Below are positions 11,160 through 23,060 of a stretch of DNA of 64,000 nucleotides, in pieces. Positions within the stretch are counted from its first letter, which is position 1, and the number at the start of each line of letters is the position of its first letter. The stretch covers positions 1,780,501 to 1,844,500 of the forward strand of contig JAQGDQ010000002.1 in assembly GCA_030141605.1 (NCBI GenBank). Direction: 5' to 3'. Under the pieces are notes generated by a model. The model saw only the letters and a list, made by a program, of their open reading frames with translations. It did no database searches and was not told the DNA's origin. This DNA is from Tubiluchus corallicola (lineage: Eukaryota; Priapulida; Priapulimorpha; Priapulimorphida; Tubiluchidae). Made by a program: the position numbers and the translations under genes.

Positions 11160-14126
11160 GAGAAGACGCTGTTCCAAGAGCCCGTTTCTTGTATTACCGG
11201 AAAATGTAATATTTGCCACGCAATCCGTTACGCGTAGCGGATATTACAATCTCTGCCACATGTGTATTGGCAGATTTTGGCTTTTGAGTAAACCGCCCTG
11301 AGAGCAGGATATGTCCTTAATTGGGACTTCAAAATATTTAGGCCCACGTGAGGAAAACTGCGCCCACGCCTTTTAATACTAACGTTTGATTATATTTTGT
11401 ATGCAAGTAAAAGGGCGTGTACATGTTAAGAACATCATGAACATGTATGTACTCGTATGTAAATTCTATGGTTTTATTTGCATGTAAATATAATCTAATT
11501 TATGTAATTGTTTCAGTATTTTGAGACACAGATTTTGAGGATGATTTCATTTTCTGTTTATTTTAACATTTAAGACCCATTACTTTGTTCGGTAACAAAT
11601 AACAGAGCAGCTGTACACATGGCTGCATGCTAGCATCAATCTTTATTGTAATTACTTACATGGCCTACAGTTTTGTTAAAAATGAAATTTAAAAAGGAAA
11701 AATAACGCCTTAATTCTCAGTAGTGGGTACGAACTCGTAATCATTTCCCCCAAAATAGTAGTTATTTGCATTTTTTACTGATTATTATATTATGGATCTA
11801 CAAGCCACTTTGGCATTTAAATGACAACAAGCTACATATTCACGCATGTGGACTATGTACAATGTTAGCGCATTGTTGACGCATCAATGAATATGGTAGT
11901 TCCTTTAGCTAATAACAATGCAAAATGCAAATGCAATTAAGGATAGTAGTGAAAAATATCACCAACAGTTACAGGTTATTATCCAAACGCTTACGGTGAA
12001 TGACGCCATAATCAGGGAACACAAATAGCCAACAACATTTCAAGAAAATAAAATAAAATAAGTGTGATTAGATATATATTTTTTTTAATTGTAGTTGGCT
12101 GTTTCCGTTTCTTGGGCATGGTGTCGCGGATAATAAATTTTTATTGCACTTTTATTGTTGATGATGCCTTTCACAACTGTTAGTCTATTGAAATGGGCGT
12201 CTCGAGCAATTAGACATTTGAGATGACTGAATTTGCCAGCAGAATCTGCCATATCAGCCCATACTTCATCAAAGTTAGTACTGTATGCTATTCTTGTTGC
12301 TGCATGAAACCATGACTATGATTAATTTTTAGAAATAATTCATCTACCACACGTTCGATAATACCTGGTGTACAAGATGCAAAATCTGATTACAACAATT
12401 TGTTTAACAGGTTTTTGCTGTATGCAGGCGCAGCTTGACCCAGTGATTCAGCTCAATAAGTGATGTTTTAATTACCAAGTTTAATGTACTTAATTTTCTG
12501 CTTCAGACAAACTCATCCAGTGCAACATCTTGCATTAGACAAAACCAATAAAAAGCAATCGTTTTGTTACGTGTCACCTAGTGCATGTTTTTATGAAGAT
12601 TGCCCAAACAAAAACTGCTGTGTACAAACAAACGCCGCGTCGCATCAGACAACTTATTGCAAACATTTTTTAAGCATCAGAGAAATACCATAATGTAAAA
12701 ATGTTAATACAGATACCAGTAGATTAATGTAATTAAATATATCAGTCGCCATAGCCTTGCCTACTTCACAAGAACGGTAACCCCCCACAAGTAAATGCAT
12801 ACAATACCATAGCTCAATACTTATTCCTAACCATAATTACTGTAATCACCAGCCGACTAGATTATCTTCCTAAGCAAAGCCATCAGTCAAAATTTGCTTA
12901 TAGCTACAATAGTGCTGTTGGCAATTACTAGCTGGTGGCTGGTGGATTGTAGTAATTATGATAATTACATGATTTCATACAAATCTAGTGACTTGTAAGA
13001 GAAGGTGATTCACACATAAAAAGAAGCCAGCAATGGGTGTATGATATAAGAGGGAAAAAGCAGAAACTAGAGTTATAGACTGAAAAATTGGGTGCTAAAT
13101 TAATGCTTTCTCATATACACAAGCAAGAATTCATGTTTATATTTTAATGTTTTGTGTATGATAATGAAGGAAATAGGCGTTGCAGTCTAAGCACAAAGAA
13201 TATCTTAGTTAGCACACTGCATGCTACATTTATTCAATGTACTTATTACATTATAGTAGCAGAATGCAATACAACTCTGCACACAAATCACAATGCATCT
13301 GACATAAACGGTAAATGATACTCAAGAAGTAAACTAAAACGAGTAAAATTGCAATGAAAATTTTCAAAAAGCAGTTAAATCAATGTTAGCTAAAATAAAA
13401 AAAAATACTTTTTCACAGAAACCACAAGACAAGTTATTCTACACATCAATCACATGATTTGAAAAAGAATTTTACTGTATTACATTGACTAGAACAATAA
13501 TTATGATATAACTCAAAATTGTGGCTCCAGAAGTTACAGGAAAAAGTGGTTAAAATTTACAGGCAACAAACTATGACAAAAATATTTTTAATACCACTTT
13601 CAGGTGGAACAAAAACCATCTGTGCATCTGGCCATGACTGACCAGGTTTGAGAGTAGGAGAACATGGCCGAAATCCGAATCCTGGTCAACTCTAGACGAC
13701 AATGTACAGTATAGTGTAGAGGATGTGTCACCTAGACAAGTACATAGTTCTTTTGATGTGAGACACTCTTAGTAAATGCTATTTACTAATATAAAATACA
13801 ACATCTAGTGTATAAACAGTTAACTTGTTAAATTATCAATGCTAGTTTATACTATTTGATACTAAATAATGAGTGTTTGAGAAATACAATGTCAGACTGG
13901 CTATAGTATTTGAGCAGTGGTCTTGCATCTTTCACACAAATTACGCACTAAATAGCATAAATTTTTTTACAAGTTTAAAAGCTTTAGCCACTAGACAAGT
14001 CTAGGTCTAAATGCACCAAGTTATCAAACACAACTGTTGATGCATACATTACAGTATCTCACAGACACTCAAAAGAATTTTAGGAGGGTGGCTACAGCAC
14101 CAGTCTTCAATGATTTTTTATCTGAT
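11160..14126. other. Intergenic DNA, no gene seen
   Basis: AT-rich, with only short frames lacking splice context, for example one of 69 codons at 12484-12693 that has no recognisable domain. It separates the + strand tail-anchored gene from the - strand ZNRD2 gene. Confidence 0.45.
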
Positions 14127-14134
14127 CTTCAAAC

Positions 14135-15061
14135 TAGTGATGGGCCGATCAATATTTCTAGATAATGAATCTTTGCTCAATGATACTGATCGATCACAAA
14201 ATCGGGTGAAATAAATATTATTGCTACAAAAGTGAATTTTAAACTGAGGTGTTTTATCAGTTATTTTACATAACAAAATATATTAGCCATAAAACTTCAA
14301 TTATGAAACTTCATTCATTCTATAATTGTTAAGTTGATTTTCAGGACTTTATTAATTTTATTATTAAGGAAAAATAAAAAGCAAATGTAACAATGGAACT
14401 TGTAGCATTTCTTTCGTCATTTTTACAAATAGTGGAAAATTACCAAACTACAGACAATGCATAAAACCGTGGCTAATCCAGCTGAAACATGTCAAGTGGC
14501 AATAAATCAATGATGAAGCCTAAAAAACTGAAATATAGGATTTAATGTAACCCAGGTTCTACTTTAGCTAGATGACTACAGCCTAGTGAGCCTTCACCAA
14601 AACAGCAACAAGGGACGACCAAGTAATGTGCAAGAACTTGAAAAAAAATCAGATGGAACAGAAACCCTCATAGTTACCCGAGAAAAAATAATAAAAACTG
14701 ATATCACACACTATAAACCATGTCGCAAACCAACACAATGAAAATTAGCAGTGCACCAATATGGCTTAAATGATCAAAACTCAGCACAGGAGCGAAATGC
14801 TTATCTACTGCGTGTGTATTGCCAGTGCCTTTTGAGTATGGGATCTGACCGAGAAAGCAAATGAGCGAAACATGATTGCCACACGTAAATCAAAAATCAT
14901 AACTTTATCATGTAAATAATTTTATTGTAACAATATGCTAAATATTTCAGAATCTTTGCTGTAAATTTTATTTATATTTGTCACTGATCAACGATGACAA
15001 CCGAACACTGCTGTTTGTTCACCCATAGCCGACCACTGAGAATTGGCTCGGCCCATCACTA
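14135..15061. mobile_element. Non-autonomous hAT transposon with perfect target duplication
   Basis: The element begins TAGTGATGGGCCGA and ends with its exact reverse complement (14-base inverted terminal repeats). It is flanked on both sides by the identical 8-mer CTTCAAAC (14127-14134 and 15062-15069). An 8-bp duplication and TAGTGATGGGC ends are diagnostic of the hAT superfamily. The 927-bp body has no transposase frame, so it must have been moved in trans. It lies 343 nt downstream of the ZNRD2 stop codon, and TTTATT hexamers inside it (AATAAA on the minus strand) could serve that gene as distal poly(A) signals. Confidence 0.9.
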
Positions 15062-15411
15062 CTTCAAACATTCCACGAATTACTATCTTCTAACTGTAAC
15101 AATTATTTACAAATCATAAAAAATAAATGAAGGTGTGAGAACTACACAAGGCATATATGCAAATAGAAGCCAACATGGTGAATGAAAATAAATGATCTGT
15201 CATCAAAATTTCATTGAATATGTCGAAAGACAACAAAATGTGTGACTGCTTAATGAAAAAAGAAACGCCACTGACAAAGCACATGTAGTGTTTATGAGAT
15301 GCCTGATTTTAATAGTCAATGCAAGCCAATAGTCATATGTGACCAGCAACACAACTTAAAGTTCTCATTCCCACAGATATGCAGCTTAGTTCTAGGCAGC
15401 TTTACACTTCA

Positions 15412-18402
15412 TTATGTGTGTCGTTCAGTCCAAAGATGCTGAAGAGAATTTAAAGCATCAGCACTTGCTTTAATTAATTGACAAAGTCTAATACTTTCTT
15501 CTACTGATCTAGAGTTTGACAATTCCGCAGTAGCCCACTGGAGTTTATCTTGAACAACGCGACTGGAGTGAGCTAATGGCATGGGTGTACCACTTCTGGC
15601 ACACAATGGAACGTTCACAGTAGAAGAATGCGGCAAGGACACTACTGGTTGATCACTTGCGTTCAAAGAATCCACTTCATCAACTGTTGAGGTTGAAACT
15701 CTTTGTGTGGATTTCAAATCTCGCGAAGAAGGTTGTTCCAAGAACGAATGTTCCCTTACCTGAGACAGTGCTGCTTCGTCATTACATTCTGAAATTTCCA
15801 AACAAAGTTTTAAAGGAACTTTCTAAGACTTTGAATATGCTATACAAAAATAAAATAGTTTGGCTGAGACCACTGCTCAAAATAAATATACAAACTGAAT
15901 TGTAAGGATACGCACAATCGAGAGACAGTACTCAGATTTATTTTGAATGTCCTGACTACATGATGTTTCATTAAAAAGGTTGGATTGACTAACCTAATTG
16001 CAGGAATGAACAATAAAATGTTTTTCTTAAATAAAGGTAATCCATCAAAACAATTAAGTTTAGCTCAATCTAATTTATTCACCTGCTTTTTTAATGTGTT
16101 ACAGTGTTACTTTAATGGAAACACCTCATACATACGATACGTGTCACTTGAATGTTTAGTCCAATCCTTAATTTGTAGTCTAATCTTAACGTAATCCATA
16201 AATCTTAATGAATAATAAGTAAGTATGTGGTTAAAAATACGAAAAAAAAACGGTATGAAATTGCTATTTCACAAGTAAATTTTTGAGAATATTTAAAGTG
16301 CTTAAAAATTGAAAGTAATGCTTCCACCATAATATGTCATCAGCATCAAGGACATCACAAATAGACAACTACCTATTAGGCACAGGCATTTTTGTATTTT
16401 CAGTTTCTGAAACTTATCTCTTTCCACCTTGTGATCTATTTGACAGCTCACATTATCATAAGAGCTTTTACACGAGAAGTATGAGAACACAGTTGTCAAT
16501 GATGATTTAAGAGACTTCAGACAATTTTTTAATTGATGCTTTGCTAAATGCAAATACGGGATTACTTTTGTCACTCTAGAAAAAATAAGCAATGCCAATC
16601 TGATAGACCGTACTAATTGGTCAGATCAAAGAAGCTTGAATTCTTGCATTTATATCCAAATAAAGAAATCATCAAGAAAGAAAGAAAGATCCATTTATGA
16701 TGATGAAAAATATCTACCCGATTCTCGGTAAAATCGACTTTTATAATTAAGCTGGGACACAATAATAGTGCACTTCTTTGCCAATAGAGGTCGCCATATG
16801 CTTAAGACAGTTATTAAAACATAAAATCGATCAATAGAAATTTTAGCAATTAACAATTATGCAATTTAGCAATTAACTCCATCTTAAAATTTTAATTTGC
16901 AGCAGAATTTACTAGACAGCACTAAATAAACTAAATAATACACTGGGTTACTTAACAATTGCCAAGTTTTTGAAATTTAGCGTAACAGGCTAATACACAT
17001 TATAAGATTGTGCTTATTTTACAAGTCTGTACAAGGTCAGCTTTTCACCTAGTACATTTTACCTGGTTTATCTTTGGCACACTCAGCATCCAGTTCCCGA
17101 CAAGCTATGCAATAATCATGACCTTCTTTGTCTCTTAACAGTATTGTCTGCAAACACACAATCTTAAATAAACGTAAGGGAAAAGTAAAATGCTAAAAAT
17201 TTAAGAAGAGAAATTTCTGTATAGGTTTTTTACACAGCTTACTTGAGAAAGCAATTATGTAACTACAACACATTCAAAATCATTTCGAAGAAGATAATCC
17301 TGTGCAACAATTACTGGGAAGCATTTATGGTCACATTAGCATGATTACTATAAAAACGTTTTTCTATAAGCTAAGACAAGTTCTATGATATACTTTTCCA
17401 GTAAAGAAGCCAGTGTAGTATGCTGTATGAATTTAACAGAAGACCTATGATATATAATAGATTATTTCCTTCAAGACAGCAAGACAGTTGCACAAATGTT
17501 TTACACGCTCAACTCAACTTAAGATCGCTCTGGCATCTCTGTAACGGTTTTTGCCATGTTTAGGCTGAAAGAATGCTTTCTCGTTGTCTATGAAATGATA
17601 AGCCCACAAGATTGTTTGCTACCCATGCAGCCACGAAGACTGCCATGAAAATGCATAGTCACTCACCAGCTTGCTATGCGTGAAGAGTTAAAAGACAAGA
17701 AAACTCTCCCATGACAATAATGCAAGTATCATAACTTTGTACAGAAAGTTTTTGACACACTCTTTAAAATTCTTTTCTTCCCTTTTAACTATGGGAAATT
17801 CTTGCACAATGACTTCATGATTTTCACTTAAACTCATAACGTGAAAGAGTATTTCAGGGAGTATCCATGCATCACGTAGCTAGAACGTATCAACGTGGCA
17901 GATTACCAATCAGAATTATATTTTCAATGATTTTATTTTATGGCAGATAAATTTTGCAGAATTCTATAGTAAGACTTCTTCTTAACACATTCTAGTGAGT
18001 GGTTTTAAGCTATATCACACAGTGAAAGATAGCTATTACTAATGACAGGTGAAAAGTTTATTGCATGAGACGAGAGAACTTTCAACAGAATTCTAGCTTC
18101 TACCCCATCAACACCAGCACCCCCATTAACAGAGCTCTGTTAGCTAAAAAATTAGCATGTCTGATTGTATGTAAAACTAAACAGGTGTCTTCGTGAACCA
18201 TTATTGGTGTTAAAATAATTTGTCACACTTTTCTCACTCTAGAGCAACTTACAGCGCAAATCGAACAGCAAGTGCCAAGCATTTTATAACCTTTCAGTAG
18301 ATATTCTGCCATACGCTTGCTAATCTGATCACTGCGTTCACGTCGGGCTTGTATCAGTTTTAACTCAGCGTCTGTTGGTGGCTGCCATTCATCGTCACCC
18401 AT
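15412..18402 (-). CDS. ZNRD2: ZNRD2 (SSSCA1, autoantigen p27) orthologue, three exons
   Basis: Exons on the minus strand are 18402-18253, 17147-17063 and 15788-15412. Phases are 0 and 1, all introns are GT-AG, and the product is 203 aa against about 199 in human. The N-terminus (EWQPPTDAELKLIQARRERS, then AEYLLKGYKMLGT) matches the conserved family block. A zinc ribbon follows, with Cys46-x2-Cys49 and Cys63-x2-Cys66 split across the first intron. The C-terminal block (KLQWATAELSNSRSVEESIR, then LCQLIKASADALNSLQ) is the conserved helical end. The middle, about 90-150, is low-complexity and Ser-rich as in other species. The family is a small autoantigen with proposed mitotic and tankyrase-linked roles; its biochemistry is poorly defined. 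A hAT MITE sits just upstream of the start. An acceptor-like TTACAG at 18414-18419 suggests there may be a 5' UTR intron. Confidence 0.95.
16302..16583 (-). other. Possible unassigned exon inside ZNRD2 intron 2
   Basis: On the minus strand a strong polypyrimidine-AG (TTTTTTCTAG) precedes an open frame of about 93 codons. It ends with a hydrophobic stretch (CLCLIGSCLFVMSLMLMTYY) before its stop. The phase does not fit ZNRD2 and no other exon of such a gene is visible between 16600 and 17063. It may be a nested gene, an alternative terminal exon, or chance. Confidence 0.15.
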
Positions 18403-18449
18403 TGTTTGCCTTTCTGTAACGAAGAAATATACTCATAATAGATTACAAT

Positions 18450-18621
18450 CAGGGCCGGATTAAGAACTTTTGGAGCCCATAAGCTAATGATATTAAGGGG
18501 CCCCTAAGACAAAGCCACCCTTTAACTTGTCCGTACCGTCTTGAATATTTTTTACTTGGGGTATATTTTAGCAACATTTACATAGTAAAGTCTTTCAATA
18601 CTGTAGGACCATCCTGCCCTG
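18450..18621. mobile_element. 172-bp hAT MITE
   Basis: The ends are CAGGGCCGGAT and the inverted CAGGGCAGGAT (10 of 11 matching). It is flanked by the exact 8-bp duplication ATTACAAT at 18442-18449 and 18622-18629. Size, end sequence and duplication length identify a hAT-type miniature element. It lies 47 nt 5' of the ZNRD2 start codon, in its promoter, 5' UTR or a 5' UTR intron. Confidence 0.93.
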
Positions 18622-18629
18622 ATTACAAT

Positions 18630-19277
18630 ACATTCTTACTGTATATTTTAGTCTAAGTGTGACTGCTGTAGGTGAATATTCCGAATGTTTTAATTTCGTT
18701 CTTGTTTTCACATAGTAATTTGTGTGTGTGTTATCAAGAATCACTCCCACTTTTAATAGCCGCAAACACTTTCAAACTATTTTCTACATAAAAAAAAATC
18801 ATGGATATTAATGGATATACTAATTTTTTGGAGTTTTGTTTGTACAGTTAACACATAAAGATGTTACACTTAAAAAATGATACAGTCAAATGGAAAAAAC
18901 ACAGCAGCACAGCAAGCAGGAACAGAGAAACAGCAATGCAGAAACATAGAATAGAATGCAAAATCTATAGAGATACACAGATAGTGGATTTGCGGCAACA
19001 GCACTAGTTTTGTGGCTCGTGAATTTTTAATACCTAAATTTGCAGATTTTATTTGAAATTGCAGCATGCATGTAAGGTCAGATTTTCAATTGTTTGCAGA
19101 AAAAGTTTACAAAATACCATTTTTTGTTTTCTGATGACACGGTTTGTGATGTGGTGTGACATCATGTGGTTGGCATAGCATTGTATGATGCAAGCATGTA
19201 CTTCTTCGTGACAATATGTTAACTTCATCAAAATGAGGGCTCTAACACAAGGCTGTGCTCTCAACTTGTGAATGTCA
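18630..19277. other. Intergenic DNA, no gene seen
   Basis: Unremarkable AT-rich spacer between the MITE and the full-length hAT element; small open frames on the minus strand show no family signal. Confidence 0.5.
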
Positions 19278-19285
19278 TGCTACTG

Positions 19286-22033
19286 CAGGGGTGTGCAAAC
19301 TGCGGCCCGCGGGCCGCTTGCGGCCCGCTGACAGATCTTGTGCGGCCCGCGAAGAGGTTTGTCAACCTAATGAAAGTGCGGCCCGGGCGATGAATTGAGT
19401 CGCAAGTATTAGGAAGATGTTTCTAACTAAAGTCCATGCCATGATCGGGTTTAATGATCGCAGTTCTAATGGTGAACTCTTACGAGACGATTGACACTGT
19501 CGGACATGATGAAATTTTACGATACTTACGTAGAACACAAAACACGACGTAAAATCACAGAACATGACAAACTATCACTGAAGCCGCCATTGAAACGCAC
19601 AAACATGCAAGAATTGTGAGAAGCAATCTGATTGGCTGATAGAAATACCAACCAGCCAATCACTATGCTTCTATTATCAGGCCGGCAGATCAGCTCAGTC
19701 GTCTTCTTGGTAAAAATAGGCAGAATTTTTTCACTTAGTTATTTTACAAAATAAATTATAAATAAAATTGTACATGGATAAAAAAAAGAGAAAAATCGAA
19801 GAGCGTCGAGTGTTTCAAGACAGATGGATGAATGATTATTTCTTTATTGAACAAAAAGGTAAACCGACATGTCTCATTTGTGGCGATAATGTTAGTGTCC
19901 TAAAAGAATACAACTTGAAGAGGCACTATGAAGCAAAACACAAAGATGGAAAGTATGGAAATTTAGAAGGAGATAAGAGAGCAGAGAAAATCAAGAAATT
20001 AAGAAGCGTCCTCTGTGGTCAGCAAGGTATGTTTCACAAGTTACGAGGGAAAGGAGAAAACATAGTACGAGCTAGCTATGTGGTTTCGTATCAAATTGCC
20101 AAGCGTATGAAACCATATTCCGACGGCGATTTTGTGAAAGAATGTCTCAGTGAAGTGTCATCTGTTCTGTGTCCAGAAAAGGCAAAAGACTTTGAGAAGA
20201 TAAGCTTATCCCGATGGACAGTTGCGAGAAGAATTGATGATATGGCAGAAGACATATGTGAAACACTGAAAGATAAAACGAGTAAGTTTATTGCGTGGAG
20301 TTTCGCTACAGACGAGAGTACCGATCGCAAAGATACAGCTCAACTGGCCATATTTATAAAAGGCGTAGACAAAGGCCTAAATGAGGTTGAAGAAATGTTG
20401 TCTCTTCAATCTATGAAAGGTACCACTACTGGGGCTGATCTTTTTCTTGAAGTGAAGGAGGCATTTGGGCGCTTCGATCTTGACTGGAGCACCCTTTGTG
20501 GTATGGCTACAGATGGTGCACCTGCTATGTCGGGAAAAAATACAGGCCTTGTGGGACAAATTAAATCGGAAATGAAAGAGAGAAATCTGAACTCAGAAGA
20601 ACTTGTAGTATTTCACTGTATAATTCACCAAGAAAACTTGGCTGCAAAAGCCTTCGTCTACAAACATGTTATTGGTCCAGTCGTACGAGCTATCAATTTC
20701 ATCAAAGCCAGAGGATTGAATCATCGACAATTCCAGCAGTTTCTCACTGATTTAGAAGCAGATCATCAGGACCTCGTCTACTTCTCGGAAGTTCGTTGGT
20801 TAAGCAAGGAGAAGATGCTCAAACGCTTCTTTGATCTAAGAGAGGAGATAAAGATGTTTCTAGAGCTGAAGGGAAATCCAATGGAAGAACTGGATGATAA
20901 AGTGTGGGTGTGTGATCTTGGCTTCATCGTAGATGTGACGACGCATTTGAATGAACTGAATACTAAGCTACAAAAAAGAGGTCAGTACGTAAATGAGATG
21001 TATGGACACATCAAGTCATTTCAAAACAAGATGAAACTGTGGATACGACAAATGGAAAACAATGACCTTGCTCATTTTCCCTCTCTCAAGCAAGTTGGAA
21101 TGTGTTGTGGGAAAGCAGCAGAGTTTAGTAAGCAGTTTCAGAAACTACAGAATGAGTTCCGATTGAAATTCGAAGATTTCAAAAGACATGATGATTCCAT
21201 GAAAATCTTCACCGCGCCCTTCCATGCTGATGTCGATGGCGCACCTACAGACCTTCAAATGGAACTGATTGAATTACAAGAGCGTGAAGATCTGAAGGCA
21301 CATTTCCAGGATAGTGTTCACATTGGGGACTTCTACAGAAAGCACTTGAAGGAGGCTTTGTTTCCTCATCTGCATAAATTTGTCGCAAAAAATATGGCAT
21401 TGTTTGGCTCCACCTACGTTTGTGAGCAGTTCTTCTCAAGAATGGGGATTATGAAGTCTCCATTCCGCTCTGTGCTAACCGATGAACACCTGGAGAAAAG
21501 TTTGAGAGTTTCAACGTCATCAATTCCGCCAAATCTTGACAAAATTGTAGCATACAAAGATCGGCATCATGAGTCACATTAATACGCACTGTACTACAAT
21601 GTGCATTGCAATAAAATCACCACTATGTGACATGAAAGTTGAAATCTGTGGTTTTAATATAAATTTTAATAACTTCTAGAATACTTTCCTCAGTATACCA
21701 TAGTAGTAATTATGCGCGCATATCGGATGCAAAAAAATCACTATTAGGTATTTCTGATCTTGGCTCCTTGACCAAACTGTATGCGGCCCGCAGGAAAGTT
21801 TAATGTGGCCCGCCTAGTCAGGTAATTTGCTCAAACTGTATGCATCAAAAAATTATTCTGTAATGAAATTTGCACATGTATATCCCGCATTATGAAATTT
21901 CTTAATAATATTGCATTTATTCATATTTATATTTATATTTACTCAAATGGAAAATTATCTGTATTTTAATGCTAATTGTAATGATGCAATGTGGAAAATG
22001 AATAAAACTCTTGAAACTCTCTTGAAACCCCTG
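19286..22033 (+). mobile_element. Full-length autonomous-type hAT transposon
   Basis: The left end is CAGGGGTGTGCAAACTGCGG and the right end, inverted, CAGGGGTTTCAAG. Flanking 8-mers TGCTACTG (19278-19285) and TGCTAGTG (22034-22041) differ at one base, as expected of an aged target duplication. Subterminal GCGGCCCGC motifs cluster at 19302-19385 and again near 21782-21813, the usual layout of transposase-binding repeats. The single gene inside is an intact transposase. The element is 2748 bp long. Confidence 0.88.
19774..21582 (+). CDS. hAT transposase with BED zinc finger (GTF2IRD2-like)
   Basis: One uninterrupted frame of 602 aa; I chose the ATG at 19774. A BED-type finger lies at about residues 33-56 (Cys-x2-Cys with CLICG, then His51 and His56 in KRHYEAKH). 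The RNase-H-like catalytic core shows its first Asp in FATDESTDRKD near residue 180 and the second in GMATDGAPAMSG near residue 246. The C-terminal hAT dimerisation block is at about 545-560 (TYVCEQFFSRMG, then SPFRSVLTDEHLEKSLRV). The sequence resembles the transposase-derived part of vertebrate GTF2IRD2 and the related ZBED group. No frameshift or stop is present, so it is either recently active or maintained. It cuts and pastes the flanking element in the nucleus. Typical lengths for the family are 550-700 aa. Confidence 0.92.
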   Translation: MDKKKRKIEERRVFQDRWMNDYFFIEQKGKPTCLICGDNVSVLKEYNLKRHYEAKHKDGKYGNLEGDKRAEKIKKLRSVLCGQQGMFHKLRGKGENIVRASYVVSYQIAKRMKPYSDGDFVKECLSEVSSVLCPEKAKDFEKISLSRWTVARRIDDMAEDICETLKDKTSKFIAWSFATDESTDRKDTAQLAIFIKGVDKGLNEVEEMLSLQSMKGTTTGADLFLEVKEAFGRFDLDWSTLCGMATDGAPAMSGKNTGLVGQIKSEMKERNLNSEELVVFHCIIHQENLAAKAFVYKHVIGPVVRAINFIKARGLNHRQFQQFLTDLEADHQDLVYFSEVRWLSKEKMLKRFFDLREEIKMFLELKGNPMEELDDKVWVCDLGFIVDVTTHLNELNTKLQKRGQYVNEMYGHIKSFQNKMKLWIRQMENNDLAHFPSLKQVGMCCGKAAEFSKQFQKLQNEFRLKFEDFKRHDDSMKIFTAPFHADVDGAPTDLQMELIELQEREDLKAHFQDSVHIGDFYRKHLKEALFPHLHKFVAKNMALFGSTYVCEQFFSRMGIMKSPFRSVLTDEHLEKSLRVSTSSIPPNLDKIVAYKDRHHESH

Positions 22034-22041
22034 TGCTAGTG

Positions 22042-22560
22042 TGAAACTTCGTCCAGTGCAGGTAAAAAAATAGTTTACAGTGGTGCATAATAAAAGAGAC
22101 TGACGTATCTCCAAACTCCTCAAGGTAGGGGCTCTATACCCTACACAGAATTAAATATTCAGTCGAGTGCCTTACTCCAGTTTAAATCGAGCATTATGGC
22201 ACTCCTGAACAGGTTGAGAGTACTAAGTTAGACTTTTTCGTAGTGTGGACACTTTCAGTCTTTTTACTAAATAAGTGAGTTTTAACTTACTTTTACCGTT
22301 TGTGCACCACGTGTCAATATAAAAATATCTATGAGTAGAACGTAGATAATAATATTACTACGTAATTATATATGGGATGGAACTACAAAAGTACGAAAAT
22401 TGAAAATCAATCAAATTTCATATACCATAGTGATTTCCAGTTACATTAACGGACACATCCGGCAAACGCCAATCATTCAGTGGGCGGTAAAGCTGGCAAA
22501 TTCTTGCATTGTTTGCTTGTTCAAATTTCACAACGGTTTTTGAAACAATAAACTTTCTGT
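22042..22560. other. Intergenic DNA, no gene seen
   Basis: AT-rich spacer between the hAT target duplication and a LINE remnant; nothing recognisable. Confidence 0.45.
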
Positions 22561-22569
22561 CGAAACGAA

Positions 22570-23060
22570 AGTCCGGATCCTTTCAACTTTAACTGAGGCT
22601 GTGTTTTTATACAATGCTGAGCTAAAGACAGTAAAAGTTAAACAGCAGAAGGAAATTGATACTCTTCAATGACGTCTTTATAGAATATTGTTAGGTATTA
22701 AAGGGTCCGACAGAATATTCATGATGATCTGTACGATGTGGTCATGATAATCCTAAGAACTAAACAAATGCAAGAAGACTGCATTGGTATCATTTAGGCA
22801 TGCACTCAAATTACGTCAAGAGTCTGCTCTTTTTATAGCATTGCATAAAACTCTTGAGACGACGGAAAAGCCAAGAAGGGGTCAGCTACTGACCTTTATA
22901 GATATATTGCAAAAGATTTACTGCAAAGATTTACTCTAGATTTGAGAGATGATGCATCGTGGGCAGTTGCTGTGGACAAGAATACGTAGCACCAACAGGC
23001 AGGATAATGCAATGTTTTAGAACATAGCAGTATCTAGACGATGACAAAGGCGGGCAGTAT
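22570..23060 (+). pseudogene. LINE reverse-transcriptase C-terminal remnant, frameshifted
   Basis: Reading the plus strand in successive frames recovers the C-terminal portion typical of LINE ORF2: FLYNAELKTV, then KEIDTLQ followed by a stop and RLYRILLGIKGSDRI, DDLYDVV, and finally KPRRGQLLTFIDIL. Several frame changes and stops separate the blocks, so it is dead. No endonuclease or polymerase core is present. The clade cannot be set from this fragment; it is a different lineage from the two better-preserved LINEs. Confidence 0.55.

Noticed and set aside
20091-20559. Minus-strand frames inside the hAT transposase gene
   Set aside because: Antisense shadows of the long transposase frame.
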